Positions 6,737-14,866 of a stretch of 16,465 nucleotides of DNA are shown here, one piece after another (position 1 is the first letter of the stretch; each line of letters opens with the position of its first letter). The notes under the pieces are model-generated. The model was not told the DNA's origin, made no database searches, and worked only from the letters and a program-made list of their open reading frames with translations. The stretch is from positions 1 to 16,465 of the forward strand of contig JAEZDB010000123.1 of the NCBI GenBank assembly GCA_023429855.1. The letters run 5' to 3'. This DNA comes from Actinomycetes bacterium (GTDB taxonomy: Bacteria > Actinomycetota > Thermoleophilia > Solirubrobacterales > Solirubrobacteraceae). A program made the translations under genes and the position numbers.

Positions 6737-6850
6737 GTCTTCAGTCTACGGAGCCGCGCGCCCGGGCGATGACCACATCGTTCACACAGCGCTCGGCCTG
6801 GCGCAGCGCCCTCAGCAGGGCAAACGCTCCCGAGCCGAGCGTCGCCCGCG

Positions 6851-7888
6851 CTAGCGGAAGAACCGCTGGGCCGCTTCGAGCACGACGAGGTCGAGCTCGC
6901 GTGCGCCCTCGGTCTCGCTGAGCGGCACGGAGCCGATCGCCGTGCCCTGCAGCGCAACCATCCGGCCGGTGCGGCCTTCCAGCACGAGCTCGGCCGCATG
7001 CAGCCCGTAGCGCGTAGCGAGAATGCGGTCCGAGGCGACCGGCGTGCCGCCGCGCTGCACGTGGCCGAGGACGGTGACGCGCGTCTCAAAGCCCGTGAGC
7101 CGCTCGAGTTCAGGGCCGAGCAGCGCGCCGATGCCGCCGAGGCGCACGAAGCCGTTCTCGTCGAGCTGATCGGTCGCGAGGACGAGCTGCTGCTCACCCG
7201 GCTTGAACGCCAGCTTGGCCCCTTCGGCAACCACGACGATCGAGAACGTCTTGCCGCTGTGGTGGCGAGCGCTGACCATCGCGGCGACCTCGTCGACGGT
7301 CCGCTCGACCTCTGGCACGAGGATGCAGTCCGCGCCGCCGGCGAGCCCGGCGAGGGCCGCAATCCAGCCGGAGTGGCGGCCCATCACCTCGACGACCATC
7401 ACGCGGTCGTGCGACTGCGCGGTCGTACGGAGACGGTCGATCGCGTCGGTTGCAACCTGCACCGCGGTGTCGACGCCGAACGTGCGGTCGGTGCCGACGA
7501 CGTCGTTGTCGATCGTCTTCGGCACGCCGACCACCGGCAGGCCGTCGGCCGAGAGGCGGCGCGCGATCCACTGCGTGTGTTCGCCGCCGATCGCGATCAC
7601 CGCGTCGAGGGGGTCGGCTTCCTGGGCAGCCCACACCTGCTCCATTCCGCCGGGCACGTGGTACGGGTCGTAGCCGGAGGACTGCAGGATCGTGCCGCCG
7701 AGCTGCAGGATGCCCGCGAGCCGCTCCTTGGGAAGCGGTACCCGCAGCGTCGGGTCGCCGAGGCCGCGGAAGCCGCGAAGCAGCCCGACCGGCTCGTGGC
7801 CCTCGTCGAGCAACAGCCGCGCGGACCCGCGGATGACGGCGTTGAGGCCAGGGCAGTCTCCCCCGGAGGTCAGGATTCCGACGCGCAT
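6851..7888 (-). CDS. pfkA: 6-phosphofructokinase family enzyme with unusual His104
   Basis: It phosphorylates fructose 6-phosphate to the 1,6-bisphosphate in glycolysis. The 345 residues align without gaps to the classic E. coli numbering over the active site: GGDCPGLNAVIRG (9-21), PKTIDNDVVGTD (123-134) with catalytic Asp127, MGRHSGW (169-175), and later VTVLGHVQRGGTP. Two positions decide the phosphate donor in this family. Residue 104 is Gly in ATP enzymes and Asp in PPi enzymes; here it is His (GGEHT). Residue 124 is Lys, as in PPi enzymes and many actinobacterial ATP enzymes. The donor is therefore unclear. The ATG is at 7888 and the N-terminus is standard, but a perfect hairpin takes the place of a ribosome binding site. 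Confidence 0.95.
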   Translation of the reverse strand: MRVGILTSGGDCPGLNAVIRGSARLLLDEGHEPVGLLRGFRGLGDPTLRVPLPKERLAGILQLGGTILQSSGYDPYHVPGGMEQVWAAQEADPLDAVIAIGGEHTQWIARRLSADGLPVVGVPKTIDNDVVGTDRTFGVDTAVQVATDAIDRLRTTAQSHDRVMVVEVMGRHSGWIAALAGLAGGADCILVPEVERTVDEVAAMVSARHHSGKTFSIVVVAEGAKLAFKPGEQQLVLATDQLDENGFVRLGGIGALLGPELERLTGFETRVTVLGHVQRGGTPVASDRILATRYGLHAAELVLEGRTGRMVALQGTAIGSVPLSETEGARELDLVVLEAAQRFFR

Positions 7889-7889
7889 G

Positions 7890-7906
7890 CCCGGTGTTCT
7901 ACCGGG
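7890..7906. promoter_or_regulatory. perfect hairpin one base before the pfkA start codon
   Basis: CCCGGT (7890-7895) and ACCGGG (7901-7906) form a 6-bp stem with a 5-base loop, ending one base from the pfkA ATG. A weaker neighbour, GGTG (7908-7911) with CACC (7917-7920), follows directly. There is no Shine-Dalgarno. In the mRNA this fold would sit where the ribosome binds, so it may limit or couple pfkA translation, or act as a weak terminator after the permease gene. Confidence 0.4.
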
Positions 7907-7951
7907 TGGTGCGGTCCACCGCGGACGCGCGCGCCCATACGTGCCCGCCTT

Positions 7952-9370
7952 CTAGGCGTCGCGGCGGGAGTCCGGATCTTGCATGGCGCCGATCTGCGTC
8001 GTGTCCATCGGGCCCTGGGCGCGGCGGCCACCGAGGTTTACGACCCAGAAGACCACGCCGAGCGCGAGCAGCAGCGCCGCGCGCCGGATCTGCTCTGGGT
8101 CATCGACGACGCCGTAGGCCAGCAGGCCGGCGCTCGCGACGGCGCCGATCACCGGCACGATCGTCGCGGCGTGGAAGTGCGGGCGCCCGACGTCGTCGCG
8201 CCTGAGTACGAGCACGGCCACGTTGACGAAGGTGAACACGGTGAGCAGCAGCACCACCGTCGTCGAGGCCAGATCGGCCACCGAGCCGGTACTGGCCAGC
8301 GCCATCGCGAGCGAGGTGGTGAACAGGATCGCCGCCCAAGGCGTGCGGCGCGTTCGGTGGACCTTGCTGAACAGCCGCGGGATGATGTCTTGGACGCTCA
8401 TGCCGTAGACGAGCCGCGAGGCCATGATCATGTTGATCAGCGCGCCGTTGGCGAGCGCGAGGATGCCGATCACCGCGAAGAGCTGCGCGTCGACCGCCAG
8501 CGGCCCGGTCGTCGCCATCGAGATGAGCGGGGTGCCGTTCTCCGTGTCGACGAGCGTTTCGCGCGGCAGGACCGCCGGAGCCAACACGCCGATGATGAGG
8601 TAGATCACGCCGGCGATCAGGATGCCGCCGAACAGCGCCCGCGGGTAATCGCGCGCTGGCTCCTTGGCCTCCTCAGCCACGTTCACAGAATCCTCGAAGC
8701 CGATCAGGGCATAGAAGGCCAGCGCGGTGCCCGCCAGCGCCGCACCCACGAGCCCGCCGCTGTGGCCATCGAACGTGAAGGCGTTCGACAGGTCGCCCTG
8801 GCCGTCGGAGAGCGCAGCCACGGCGATCACGATCACGAGGAGGAGCCCGGCAAGCTCGATCAAGGTGAGCACGACGTTGACCTTCACCGACTCGCTGATC
8901 CCGCGGAAGTTCAGCGCCGCGACGAGGATCAAGAACACCAGCGCGACCGGGACCACGGGCGTGTCGGTCCACAGCTGCGGCAGGTACTTGCCCGACACGC
9001 CGCGCGCAAGCGTCGCTGCCGACGCGATGCCCGAGCACATCACCGCGAACGCCACCATGAACGTGAGGAACGGGCGCTTGAACGCCTTGTTCACGTAGAG
9101 CGCCGCGCCGGCCGCCTGCGGGTACTTCGTGACCAGCTCCGCATACGACGCGGCGGTAAACATCGCGAGGCTGAGGGCCAGCAGCATCGGGAGCCACACC
9201 ACTCCGCCGACCTCGGCGCCGATGTCGCCGACGAGCGTGTAGATCCCCCCGCCGACCACGTCGCCGATCACGAACAGCAGCAGCAAGTTGCGCGAGATCG
9301 CGCGATTGAGGTGCGGGTGGTCGGTGCCTTCAGACACCGGCACCGGAGGAGGGTCGAGCGCCGTACTCAT
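7952..9370 (-). CDS. APC-family amino-acid permease
   Basis: An inner-membrane transporter of 472 residues in the amino acid-polyamine-organocation superfamily, with about 12 hydrophobic helices. The unwound first helix carries IGDVVGGGIYTLVG (35-48). Helix 2 and the following loop have AELVTKYPQAAGAALYV (77-93), a typical APC pattern. AFYALIGFEDSVNVAEEAKEPARDYPRA (roughly 218-245, helix 6 and the following loop) is typical of the family branch for cationic or related amino acids. The substrate is not determined. The short hydrophilic N- and C-termini (PPPVPVSEG; TTQIGAMQDPDSRRDA) are cytoplasmic by expectation. It lies 53 bp after the channel gene and 63 bp before pfkA, same strand. Confidence 0.9.
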   Translation of the reverse strand: MSTALDPPPVPVSEGTDHPHLNRAISRNLLLLFVIGDVVGGGIYTLVGDIGAEVGGVVWLPMLLALSLAMFTAASYAELVTKYPQAAGAALYVNKAFKRPFLTFMVAFAVMCSGIASAATLARGVSGKYLPQLWTDTPVVPVALVFLILVAALNFRGISESVKVNVVLTLIELAGLLLVIVIAVAALSDGQGDLSNAFTFDGHSGGLVGAALAGTALAFYALIGFEDSVNVAEEAKEPARDYPRALFGGILIAGVIYLIIGVLAPAVLPRETLVDTENGTPLISMATTGPLAVDAQLFAVIGILALANGALINMIMASRLVYGMSVQDIIPRLFSKVHRTRRTPWAAILFTTSLAMALASTGSVADLASTTVVLLLTVFTFVNVAVLVLRRDDVGRPHFHAATIVPVIGAVASAGLLAYGVVDDPEQIRRAALLLALGVVFWVVNLGGRRAQGPMDTTQIGAMQDPDSRRDA

Positions 9371-9423
9371 GCTGCGAGCCTACGCATTCGTGGCATCTGC
9401 AACGAGGGCGCGCGTGGGCATAG

Positions 9424-10314
9424 CTAACTGGCATGCGGTGAAGCCGGTGCATCGCCGACCCCACCCTGGGACTCGTCGATCCCGGCGTGCGCTTTGAGCA
9501 CCGCCAAGTCGCGAGCGATCGCTGCCAGCACGCGGTCCTGCGAACGCTCGCCTTGCTCGATCTCCTCGATGTCGGCCTCGATGTTCGTCACGCTGCCGCT
9601 GAGCTTCTCGACCTGCTCGGCGACCCGGTCGCTGAACCCCTGCGCGAACTCCTTGTCGAACATCGGGAGGATGCCAGCCACGAGAATGGCGCCCAGCACC
9701 ACGCCCATCGCCTGCAGCGGAATCGCGAGCAAGATCGTCTCGGTGGTGTGCGGGAGCCAGTCGCCGTAGCCGACGGTCGACACCGTCGTGTTCGCCCAGT
9801 AGATCGCTTGGAGCAGCGTCGGGACCGTCTCCTGGCCGTCTTCGAGTCGCGCGTACGCAAGACCGCCACCGAAGATCACGAGCGCCCAGAGGATGAAGGC
9901 GAAGCGGATCACCGTGATGCGGAAGAGGTGCCGGTGGATGACCGGCATCAGGTCGAGGATCCGCAGGAGCCAGAGCACCTGGAGCGCTTCGACATGCTCG
10001 TTGCCGTAGGCGAGCGTCACCGGCGACGCGGCCGCCAGGATGACGAGGTCGAGCACATTGCGCCGCGCCCAGTCCCAGTTGTCGGGGGCGAGCCGCAGCA
10101 TGGCGACCGCCTCCGCGAGGAAGAACGTCCAGATGACGGCGTAGAGAATCTCCGTCAAGAGATCGGCGGTGCCCGTCGTCGCGTAGAACGCCAGCAGCAG
10201 GTACGGGATGATCAGCAGCGCGACGAACGTCGCCGGCAGCTCCCACTTTTGCGCCTTGGCCGCCTGCTCGGGCGTCATCCGAGGCACGACGTGCGTTCCG
10301 TGAACGTGGTACAT
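9424..10314 (-). CDS. six-helix voltage-gated-like potassium channel
   Basis: A predicted tetrameric K+ channel subunit (296 residues). Hydrophobic segments: S1 ~25-46, S2 ~52-75, S3 ~85-103, S4 ~110-131, S5 ~132-155. The pore loop is LLQAIYWANTTVSTVGYGDWLP (167-188) with the selectivity filter TVGYGD (180-185), followed by S6 ~192-219. The S4 segment (LQVLWLLRILDLMPVIHRHLF) has few basic residues, so voltage sensing may be weak or absent. The cytoplasmic tail (~225-275) is a likely coiled coil, expected to help tetramer assembly. No RCK or cyclic-nucleotide domain is present. ATG at 10314 is chosen; an in-frame TTG at 10347, 11 bp after the rseP stop, would add 11 residues. Confidence 0.87.
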   Translation of the reverse strand: MYHVHGTHVVPRMTPEQAAKAQKWELPATFVALLIIPYLLLAFYATTGTADLLTEILYAVIWTFFLAEAVAMLRLAPDNWDWARRNVLDLVILAAASPVTLAYGNEHVEALQVLWLLRILDLMPVIHRHLFRITVIRFAFILWALVIFGGGLAYARLEDGQETVPTLLQAIYWANTTVSTVGYGDWLPHTTETILLAIPLQAMGVVLGAILVAGILPMFDKEFAQGFSDRVAEQVEKLSGSVTNIEADIEEIEQGERSQDRVLAAIARDLAVLKAHAGIDESQGGVGDAPASPHAS

Positions 10315-10358
10315 CGACGGCCAACGTACCGGGCGCACCAGCGGCAACGCGCCTCGGG

Positions 10359-11573
10359 CTAGCGGACTCCGAAGCCCGTTCCGCTCGTGATGCGGCCGAT
10401 GTCGTTCGAGAGGCCGATGAAGAAGAGCATGAAGACGAGGGCGAGGCCGACGATGCTGGCCTTCTCAAGCACCGCTGTGGAGACGGGCTTTCCGCCGCGG
10501 GCCTTCTCCACGAGCGCCCAGAAGATGTGGCCGCCGTCGAGCGGCAAGAACGGGAACAGGTTGATGATCGCGAGCGAGAGCGAGATCAGGGCGATCACGA
10601 ACCACGCCTGGACGACGTCGACCTCGATCGACTGGCGCGTCGTCTCGTAACCGCCGACCACGCTCGAGACCTCCTTGCGGGCCTCGGAGTCGTAGACGAC
10701 CTTGGCCATCGCCTCGACCGTCAGCCGCGTGACACGCCACATCGCCGCGACCGACTCGGCCGAAGCCTCCGCGAGGTTCGCGGGCTCCAGCGGCGAACCG
10801 AACGCGATCCCGAGGCGGTAGCGCTTGAGCTGCTCGTCGTACTGCGGTGTGACCTGCTTCTCGAGCTGCTTGCCGTCGCGCTCGACGACGATCTTGAGCG
10901 GCTGCGGCGTCGCGCAGGGCGCAACCTGCGGCTCACCGTTCCTGCCCTTGCCGATCACCGCAGCGCCGCAGCCGCCGGTGGAGATCAGGTCGCGGGCCGC
11001 TTTGACGCGACGCTCCGCTTCGGCGTCGCTCAGGTTGCGCTCGTCGACGAGCACGGTGCGATCGACGGCTGCCGACGCGTTCTGGCCGTCGGCCTTGCCG
11101 CCAGCAACCGCTGCTGCGGGAGCGCTGACGCTCACGAGGCGGTCGTTCTCCTCCAAGACGCCGTCGGCGCCGAACCCCTGCTCCACCGCAGCGACGGAGA
11201 CGCCTGGCACGGCCCGCCCGTCGACCATGTAGATCCCTGCCAGGATCACGAAGGCGATCACGACGTTGACGAACGGCCCGGCCGCGATCACGTAGATCCG
11301 CTTCCACACGGGCGACCCGGCGTAGGAGCGAGCGCGGAGCCCCGGCTCGAGCTCCTCTTCGGGATTCATCCCGGTGATCTTCACGAACCCGCCGAGCGGG
11401 ATGGCAGCGATCTGGTACTGCGTCTCGCCGCGCTGGATCTTCCAGAGTGGCTTGCCGAAGAACAGCGAGAACTTCTCGACGCGCATGCCGACGGACTTCG
11501 CGGCGGCGAAATGGCCGAGCTCGTGGAAGAAGACGAGGGCGGCGAAACCGAGGAACGCGAGGACCCAGCTCAC
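10359..11573 (-). CDS. rseP: RseP/site-2 family intramembrane zinc metalloprotease (M50)
   Basis: A membrane-embedded protease that cuts substrates such as anti-sigma factors or signal-peptide remnants within the bilayer. HELGH (17-21) in the first helix gives the zinc ligands and catalytic Glu18; LPLDGGH (343-349) near the C-terminus supplies the third ligand Asp346. IPLGGFVKITGM (58-69) is a typical RseP motif. A PDZ region follows (~120-260), here enlarged by a low-complexity Ala/Gly/Asp insert (150-175) and containing Cys202 and Cys220. Length 404 is slightly short of E. coli's 450, which has two PDZ domains. The GTG start overlaps the dxr stop as GTGA, and no Shine-Dalgarno is seen, so it is probably translated by coupling to dxr. 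Confidence 0.94.
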   Translation of the reverse strand: MSWVLAFLGFAALVFFHELGHFAAAKSVGMRVEKFSLFFGKPLWKIQRGETQYQIAAIPLGGFVKITGMNPEEELEPGLRARSYAGSPVWKRIYVIAAGPFVNVVIAFVILAGIYMVDGRAVPGVSVAAVEQGFGADGVLEENDRLVSVSAPAAAVAGGKADGQNASAAVDRTVLVDERNLSDAEAERRVKAARDLISTGGCGAAVIGKGRNGEPQVAPCATPQPLKIVVERDGKQLEKQVTPQYDEQLKRYRLGIAFGSPLEPANLAEASAESVAAMWRVTRLTVEAMAKVVYDSEARKEVSSVVGGYETTRQSIEVDVVQAWFVIALISLSLAIINLFPFLPLDGGHIFWALVEKARGGKPVSTAVLEKASIVGLALVFMLFFIGLSNDIGRITSGTGFGVR

Positions 11574-12736
11574 GCGGCGACCAGCCGGTCGACGACGGCG
11601 CCGGCGGTCTCGCGGGCCTTCCGGTCGATCTCCAGCAGCTGCGAAGCGTGATGCACCCGGCCGTCGCCGTCGCGTTCCAGGGTCGTCTCGACGACCTCCG
11701 GGATCGCGCCGAACGGCACCTTGCCGTCGAGGAACGCGTAGACGGCGACCTCATTGGCGGCGTTGAGCACGCACGGTGCGGCGCCGCCTTGGTCTTGCGC
11801 CTCGCGCGCCAGGCGCAGGCACGGAAAGCGCTCCATGTCGGGTGCTTCGAAGGTGAGCTGGCCGATCTCGGCGAGGTCGAGTCGCTTCGTCGGCAGCGGC
11901 GTGCTTGCCCCGCGGTGCAGCGCCCACGAGATCGGCACGCGCATGTCGGGGTTGCCGAGGTGCGCGAGCTGCGCGCCGTCGGCCAGGGTCACGAGGCCGT
12001 GGATGATCGACTGCGGGTGCACGAGCACGTCGATCTTGTCCATCGGGATGCCGAACAGGTGGTGCGCTTCGATCAGCTCGAGGCCCTTGTTCATCATGGT
12101 CGCGGAGTCGATGGTGATCTTCCCGCCCATCCGCCAGGTTGGATGAGCCAGTGCCTGCTCGACGGTAGCGCCCGCGATCTCCGCAGCACCCCACTCCCGG
12201 AACGGCCCACCCGAAGCGGTGACCACGATCCGGTGCACCTCACCGGGTGTAGTGGCACCGAGCAGCTGCTGCAGCGCGCTGTGCTCGGAGTCGACGGGCC
12301 ACAGGCGCGCGCCCGTCGCCTCCGCCAGCCCGGTGACGAGCTCGCCGCCGACGACGAGCGACTCCTTGTTGGCGAGCGCGACGTCGATGCCTTCGCCGAG
12401 GGCCGCCAGCGTCGAACCGAGGCCGGCCGCGCCGACAATCGCGTTGAGCACGAGGTCGGCGCCGGATCCGATGGCGAGTTCGAGCACGCCCGACGGGCCG
12501 GCGAGCACCTCGCCACTGAAGTGCCCCGCGGCGGCGGCCGCCGAGTCGGCGTCGGCAATGGCGATGCGGTCGACGCCCAAGCGCTCGGCCTGCGCGACGG
12601 CTTCCTTCCAGTCGCGACCGGCCGCCAGCCCGACGCACTGCATCGTCTCCGACCGCTCGAGCACGTCGGCGGCCTGCGTGCCGATCGAGCCGGAGCAGCC
12701 GAGCACGACCACGCGCTCAGCACCCTCGCGGGTCAT
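11570..12736 (-). CDS. dxr: 1-deoxy-D-xylulose 5-phosphate reductoisomerase
   Basis: It converts DXP to 2-C-methyl-D-erythritol 4-phosphate with NADPH, the committed step of the MEP pathway. The 388-residue length matches the family. The N-terminal Rossmann motif is GCSGSIGTQ (13-21). LANKES (121-126) is conserved, the metal ligands are in VDSEHSA (Asp149, Glu151) and Glu220 (MMNKGLE), and the substrate loop reads HPTWRMGGKIT (198-208). The reading frame is open upstream to 12841, but that part overlaps cdsA and is not protein-like; ATG at 12736 gives the usual N-terminus (RVVVLGCSGSIG). It starts 19 bp after cdsA and overlaps rseP by 4 bp. Confidence 0.97.
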   Translation of the reverse strand: MTREGAERVVVLGCSGSIGTQAADVLERSETMQCVGLAAGRDWKEAVAQAERLGVDRIAIADADSAAAAAGHFSGEVLAGPSGVLELAIGSGADLVLNAIVGAAGLGSTLAALGEGIDVALANKESLVVGGELVTGLAEATGARLWPVDSEHSALQQLLGATTPGEVHRIVVTASGGPFREWGAAEIAGATVEQALAHPTWRMGGKITIDSATMMNKGLELIEAHHLFGIPMDKIDVLVHPQSIIHGLVTLADGAQLAHLGNPDMRVPISWALHRGASTPLPTKRLDLAEIGQLTFEAPDMERFPCLRLAREAQDQGGAAPCVLNAANEVAVYAFLDGKVPFGAIPEVVETTLERDGDGRVHHASQLLEIDRKARETAGAVVDRLVAA

Positions 12737-12755
12737 GACGAGTGCGGGCCGCGGC

Positions 12756-13613
12756 TCACCGGAGCCACAGCCAGGTGTAGTAGCCGGCGACGGTGGTGAA
12801 CAGCACGGCGTCGAGTCGATCGAGCGCGCCGCCGTGGGCACCGAAGAGCGTGCCGGTGTCTTTGATCTGCGCCTCGCGCTTGAAGAACGACTCGAACAGG
12901 TCGCCGATCGGCGAGATGAGGGCGACGACCACGCCGAGCACGAGGGCGTCGGTGCCGGTCATCCAGTCCTGGTACAGCCCGGCGACCCAGACCGCGAAGA
13001 TCGCGGACGCGATCCCGATGATCAGGCCCTCAACCGTCTTGTTGGGCGAGATCGCCGGCGAGAGCTTCGTCCTGCCCACGGCTCGACCGCCGAGGTAGGC
13101 CGCGGTGTCGCCGACGAACGTGCCGGCGAGGACGTCGATGAGGACGTCGGCGCCGTGCTCGAGGTCGCGCAGCAGAATCGCGTGGGCGACGCCGAGGCCG
13201 ATCCAGGTGACCGCGAAGATCGTCATCGCGACGCCGACGGCGGTCGTTTTGACCTGCGCGAACGAGAGCAGGAACACGATCAGGAAGGTGATGACGACGA
13301 CGAGCGCCAAGTGCTGCCGGCCGCCAGTGTGGGCGGCGATGCAGAGCGCCAGGATCGAGATGTAGCCGCCCATCTTGACCGGGTGGATCGGCTCGTACAT
13401 CCGGAAGAACTCGTGGGCGCAGATGATCGCCAGGCCCGCGGCCGCGGCCGTAAACCACCAGCCGCCGGCGGCGACCATCGCGATCGCGACCGCGAGCGCA
13501 GGGATGGCGACCGCGACGCGCGCGCCGAGGTCGGAGTTCTTCTTCTTGCGCGACGGCTCGGGTTCGCCGGCGGGGCGCCGCGCGCGGCCGGGGCTACGGG
13601 GTGCGCCGGTCAT
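12756..13613 (-). CDS. cdsA: phosphatidate cytidylyltransferase
   Basis: It makes CDP-diacylglycerol from CTP and phosphatidic acid, the branch point for membrane phospholipids. The 285 residues have a basic cytoplasmic N-terminus (SRKKKNSD) and about eight hydrophobic helices. The C-terminal signature spans 242-268: SFFKREAQIKD, then GAHGGALDRLD, matching the family pattern with Ala where a larger hydrophobic residue is usual. The ATG at 13613 overlaps the uppS stop as ATGA and has an excellent ribosome binding site 8 bases upstream, which settles the start; a longer frame to 13664 is not needed. Confidence 0.96.
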   Translation of the reverse strand: MTGAPRSPGRARRPAGEPEPSRKKKNSDLGARVAVAIPALAVAIAMVAAGGWWFTAAAAGLAIICAHEFFRMYEPIHPVKMGGYISILALCIAAHTGGRQHLALVVVITFLIVFLLSFAQVKTTAVGVAMTIFAVTWIGLGVAHAILLRDLEHGADVLIDVLAGTFVGDTAAYLGGRAVGRTKLSPAISPNKTVEGLIIGIASAIFAVWVAGLYQDWMTGTDALVLGVVVALISPIGDLFESFFKREAQIKDTGTLFGAHGGALDRLDAVLFTTVAGYYTWLWLR

Positions 13614-14290
13614 GCGACCCGTCCTCCGAAGCGGCGCTGGCGTTGGCTGTACTCCTCGAGGCACGCCTCAAAGGCCTCGCGGGTGAAGTCTGGCCAGAGT
13701 TCGTCGCGGAACACGAACTCAGAGTACGCGCACTGCCAGAGGAGGTAGTTGCTGATCCGTTGCTCGCCGCTGGTGCGGATCAGCAGATCCGGGTCCTGCA
13801 ACTCGGGTTCGTGCAGCAGCTGGCGGAACGCCTCTTCGCCGCCGCCGGTGTAGCGCTCGGCCGCTTCGAGGATCTCTTGGCGTGAGCCGTAGTTGAACGC
13901 GACGAACAGATCAAGGTTCTCGCAGTGCTCGGTGTCGACTTCAGCCTGGTCCATGCGCGCCAAGAGCTCTGCGGACACGCCGAGGCGCGAGCCGACGAAG
14001 CGGAGCCGGACCCCGCCTTCGATGAGCGCAGGGACCTCTTGGACGGTGCGCTGTGCGAACAGCTCCATCAGGCCGTCGACCTCGTCCTTGGGCCGACTCC
14101 AGTTCTCGGTTGAGAACGAGTAGACCGTCAGCTGGCGGATGCCGAGCCGAACCGCGTCCTTGAGACGCTCACGGACGACATCGGCGCCAGCCGAATGACC
14201 GGCGATCGGGGGCAGGCCGCGTTGTTTGGCCCACCGCCCGTTGCCGTCCGTGATGATCGCGACGTTGCGCGGAGGCTCCACGCCCGTCAC
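13610..14290 (-). CDS. uppS: isoprenyl (undecaprenyl-type) diphosphate synthase
   Basis: A cis-prenyltransferase that extends farnesyl or a similar diphosphate with isopentenyl diphosphate to make the lipid carrier for cell-wall synthesis. At 226 residues it is within the usual range. DGNGRWAKQRG (15-25) holds the catalytic Asp15, VYSFSTENW (56-64) and AFNYGSRQEI (131-140) are conserved, and IRTSGEQRISNYLLWQ (171-186) binds the pyrophosphate. The usual IIMDGNGRWA reads IITDGNGRWA. Chain length (C50, C55) cannot be read from sequence. The start is GTG at 14290 or TTG at 14293, 6-9 bp after the frr stop; the stop overlaps cdsA. Confidence 0.95.
   Translation of the reverse strand: MTGVEPPRNVAIITDGNGRWAKQRGLPPIAGHSAGADVVRERLKDAVRLGIRQLTVYSFSTENWSRPKDEVDGLMELFAQRTVQEVPALIEGGVRLRFVGSRLGVSAELLARMDQAEVDTEHCENLDLFVAFNYGSRQEILEAAERYTGGGEEAFRQLLHEPELQDPDLLIRTSGEQRISNYLLWQCAYSEFVFRDELWPDFTREAFEACLEEYSQRQRRFGGRVA
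13622..13627 (-). promoter_or_regulatory. strong ribosome binding site for cdsA
   Basis: Minus-strand GGAGGA lies 8 bases before the cdsA ATG (13613), inside the last codons of uppS. It is one of only two clear Shine-Dalgarno sites in the cluster and fixes the cdsA start. Confidence 0.75.
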
Positions 14291-14299
14291 CAAGGTCGC

Positions 14300-14866
14300 C
14301 TAGACCTCGAGGATGTCTTCCTCTTTGGCCTTGAGGCGGCCATCGAGGTCGGCGATCGCCGCATCCGTGATCTTCTGCAGTTCGCCTTCGCCGCGGTGCT
14401 CGTCGTCGGCACCGACGTCGCCGTCGTCCTTGAGCTTCTTGAGATCGTGGAGGATGTCGCGGCGCACGTTGCGAACGGCCACGCGGCCATCCTCAGCGAT
14501 CTTGCGGGCGACCTTCACGAGGTCCTTGCGGCGCTCTTCGTTGAGCTCCGGGATGTTGATCCGGACGATCTTGCCGTCGTTGTTCGGCGTGAGGCCGAGG
14601 CCCGACTCCACGATGGCCTTTTCGATGAGCTTCAGCGAGCCCTGGTCGAACGGCTGGACGGTCAGGAGGCGCGCCTCCGGGGTGCTGAGCGTCGCCAGCT
14701 GCTTCAGGGGCGTAGGCGCCCCGTAGTAGTCGACGACGACGCGGTCGAGCAGCGAAGTCGAGGCGCGGCCCGTGCGGACCGAGCCAAACTCGCTCGTGGT
14801 CGATTCGACCGTCTTGGCCATACGCTCGCGGGCATCCGCGAGCAGGGTGTCGATGAGTTCGCTCAT
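14300..14866 (-). CDS. frr: ribosome recycling factor
   Basis: RRF splits the post-termination ribosome together with EF-G. The 188 residues match the family length (~185). FGSVRTGRASTSLLD (27-41) and the PFDQGSLKLIEKAIVESGLGLTPNNDGK region (72-99) are typical, followed by the charged helical domain (LNEERRKDLVKVARKIAEDGRVAVRNVRRD). The ATG overlaps the pyrH stop as ATGA; a GGTGA lies 7 bases upstream. Confidence 0.98.
   Translation of the reverse strand: MSELIDTLLADARERMAKTVESTTSEFGSVRTGRASTSLLDRVVVDYYGAPTPLKQLATLSTPEARLLTVQPFDQGSLKLIEKAIVESGLGLTPNNDGKIVRINIPELNEERRKDLVKVARKIAEDGRVAVRNVRRDILHDLKKLKDDGDVGADDEHRGEGELQKITDAAIADLDGRLKAKEEDILEV

Noticed and set aside
6749..6850. Coding-like minus frame between pfkA and ispG
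   Set aside because: It reads as a plausible 30-odd-residue peptide ending just before ispG, but no good start codon or ribosome binding site is present.
6998..9427. Very long plus-strand open frame (809 codons) opposite pfkA and the permease
   Set aside because: It is extremely rich in Arg, His and Asp with no domain-like pattern, and it lies antisense to two clearly recognised genes; GC-rich third-position bias makes such frames open.
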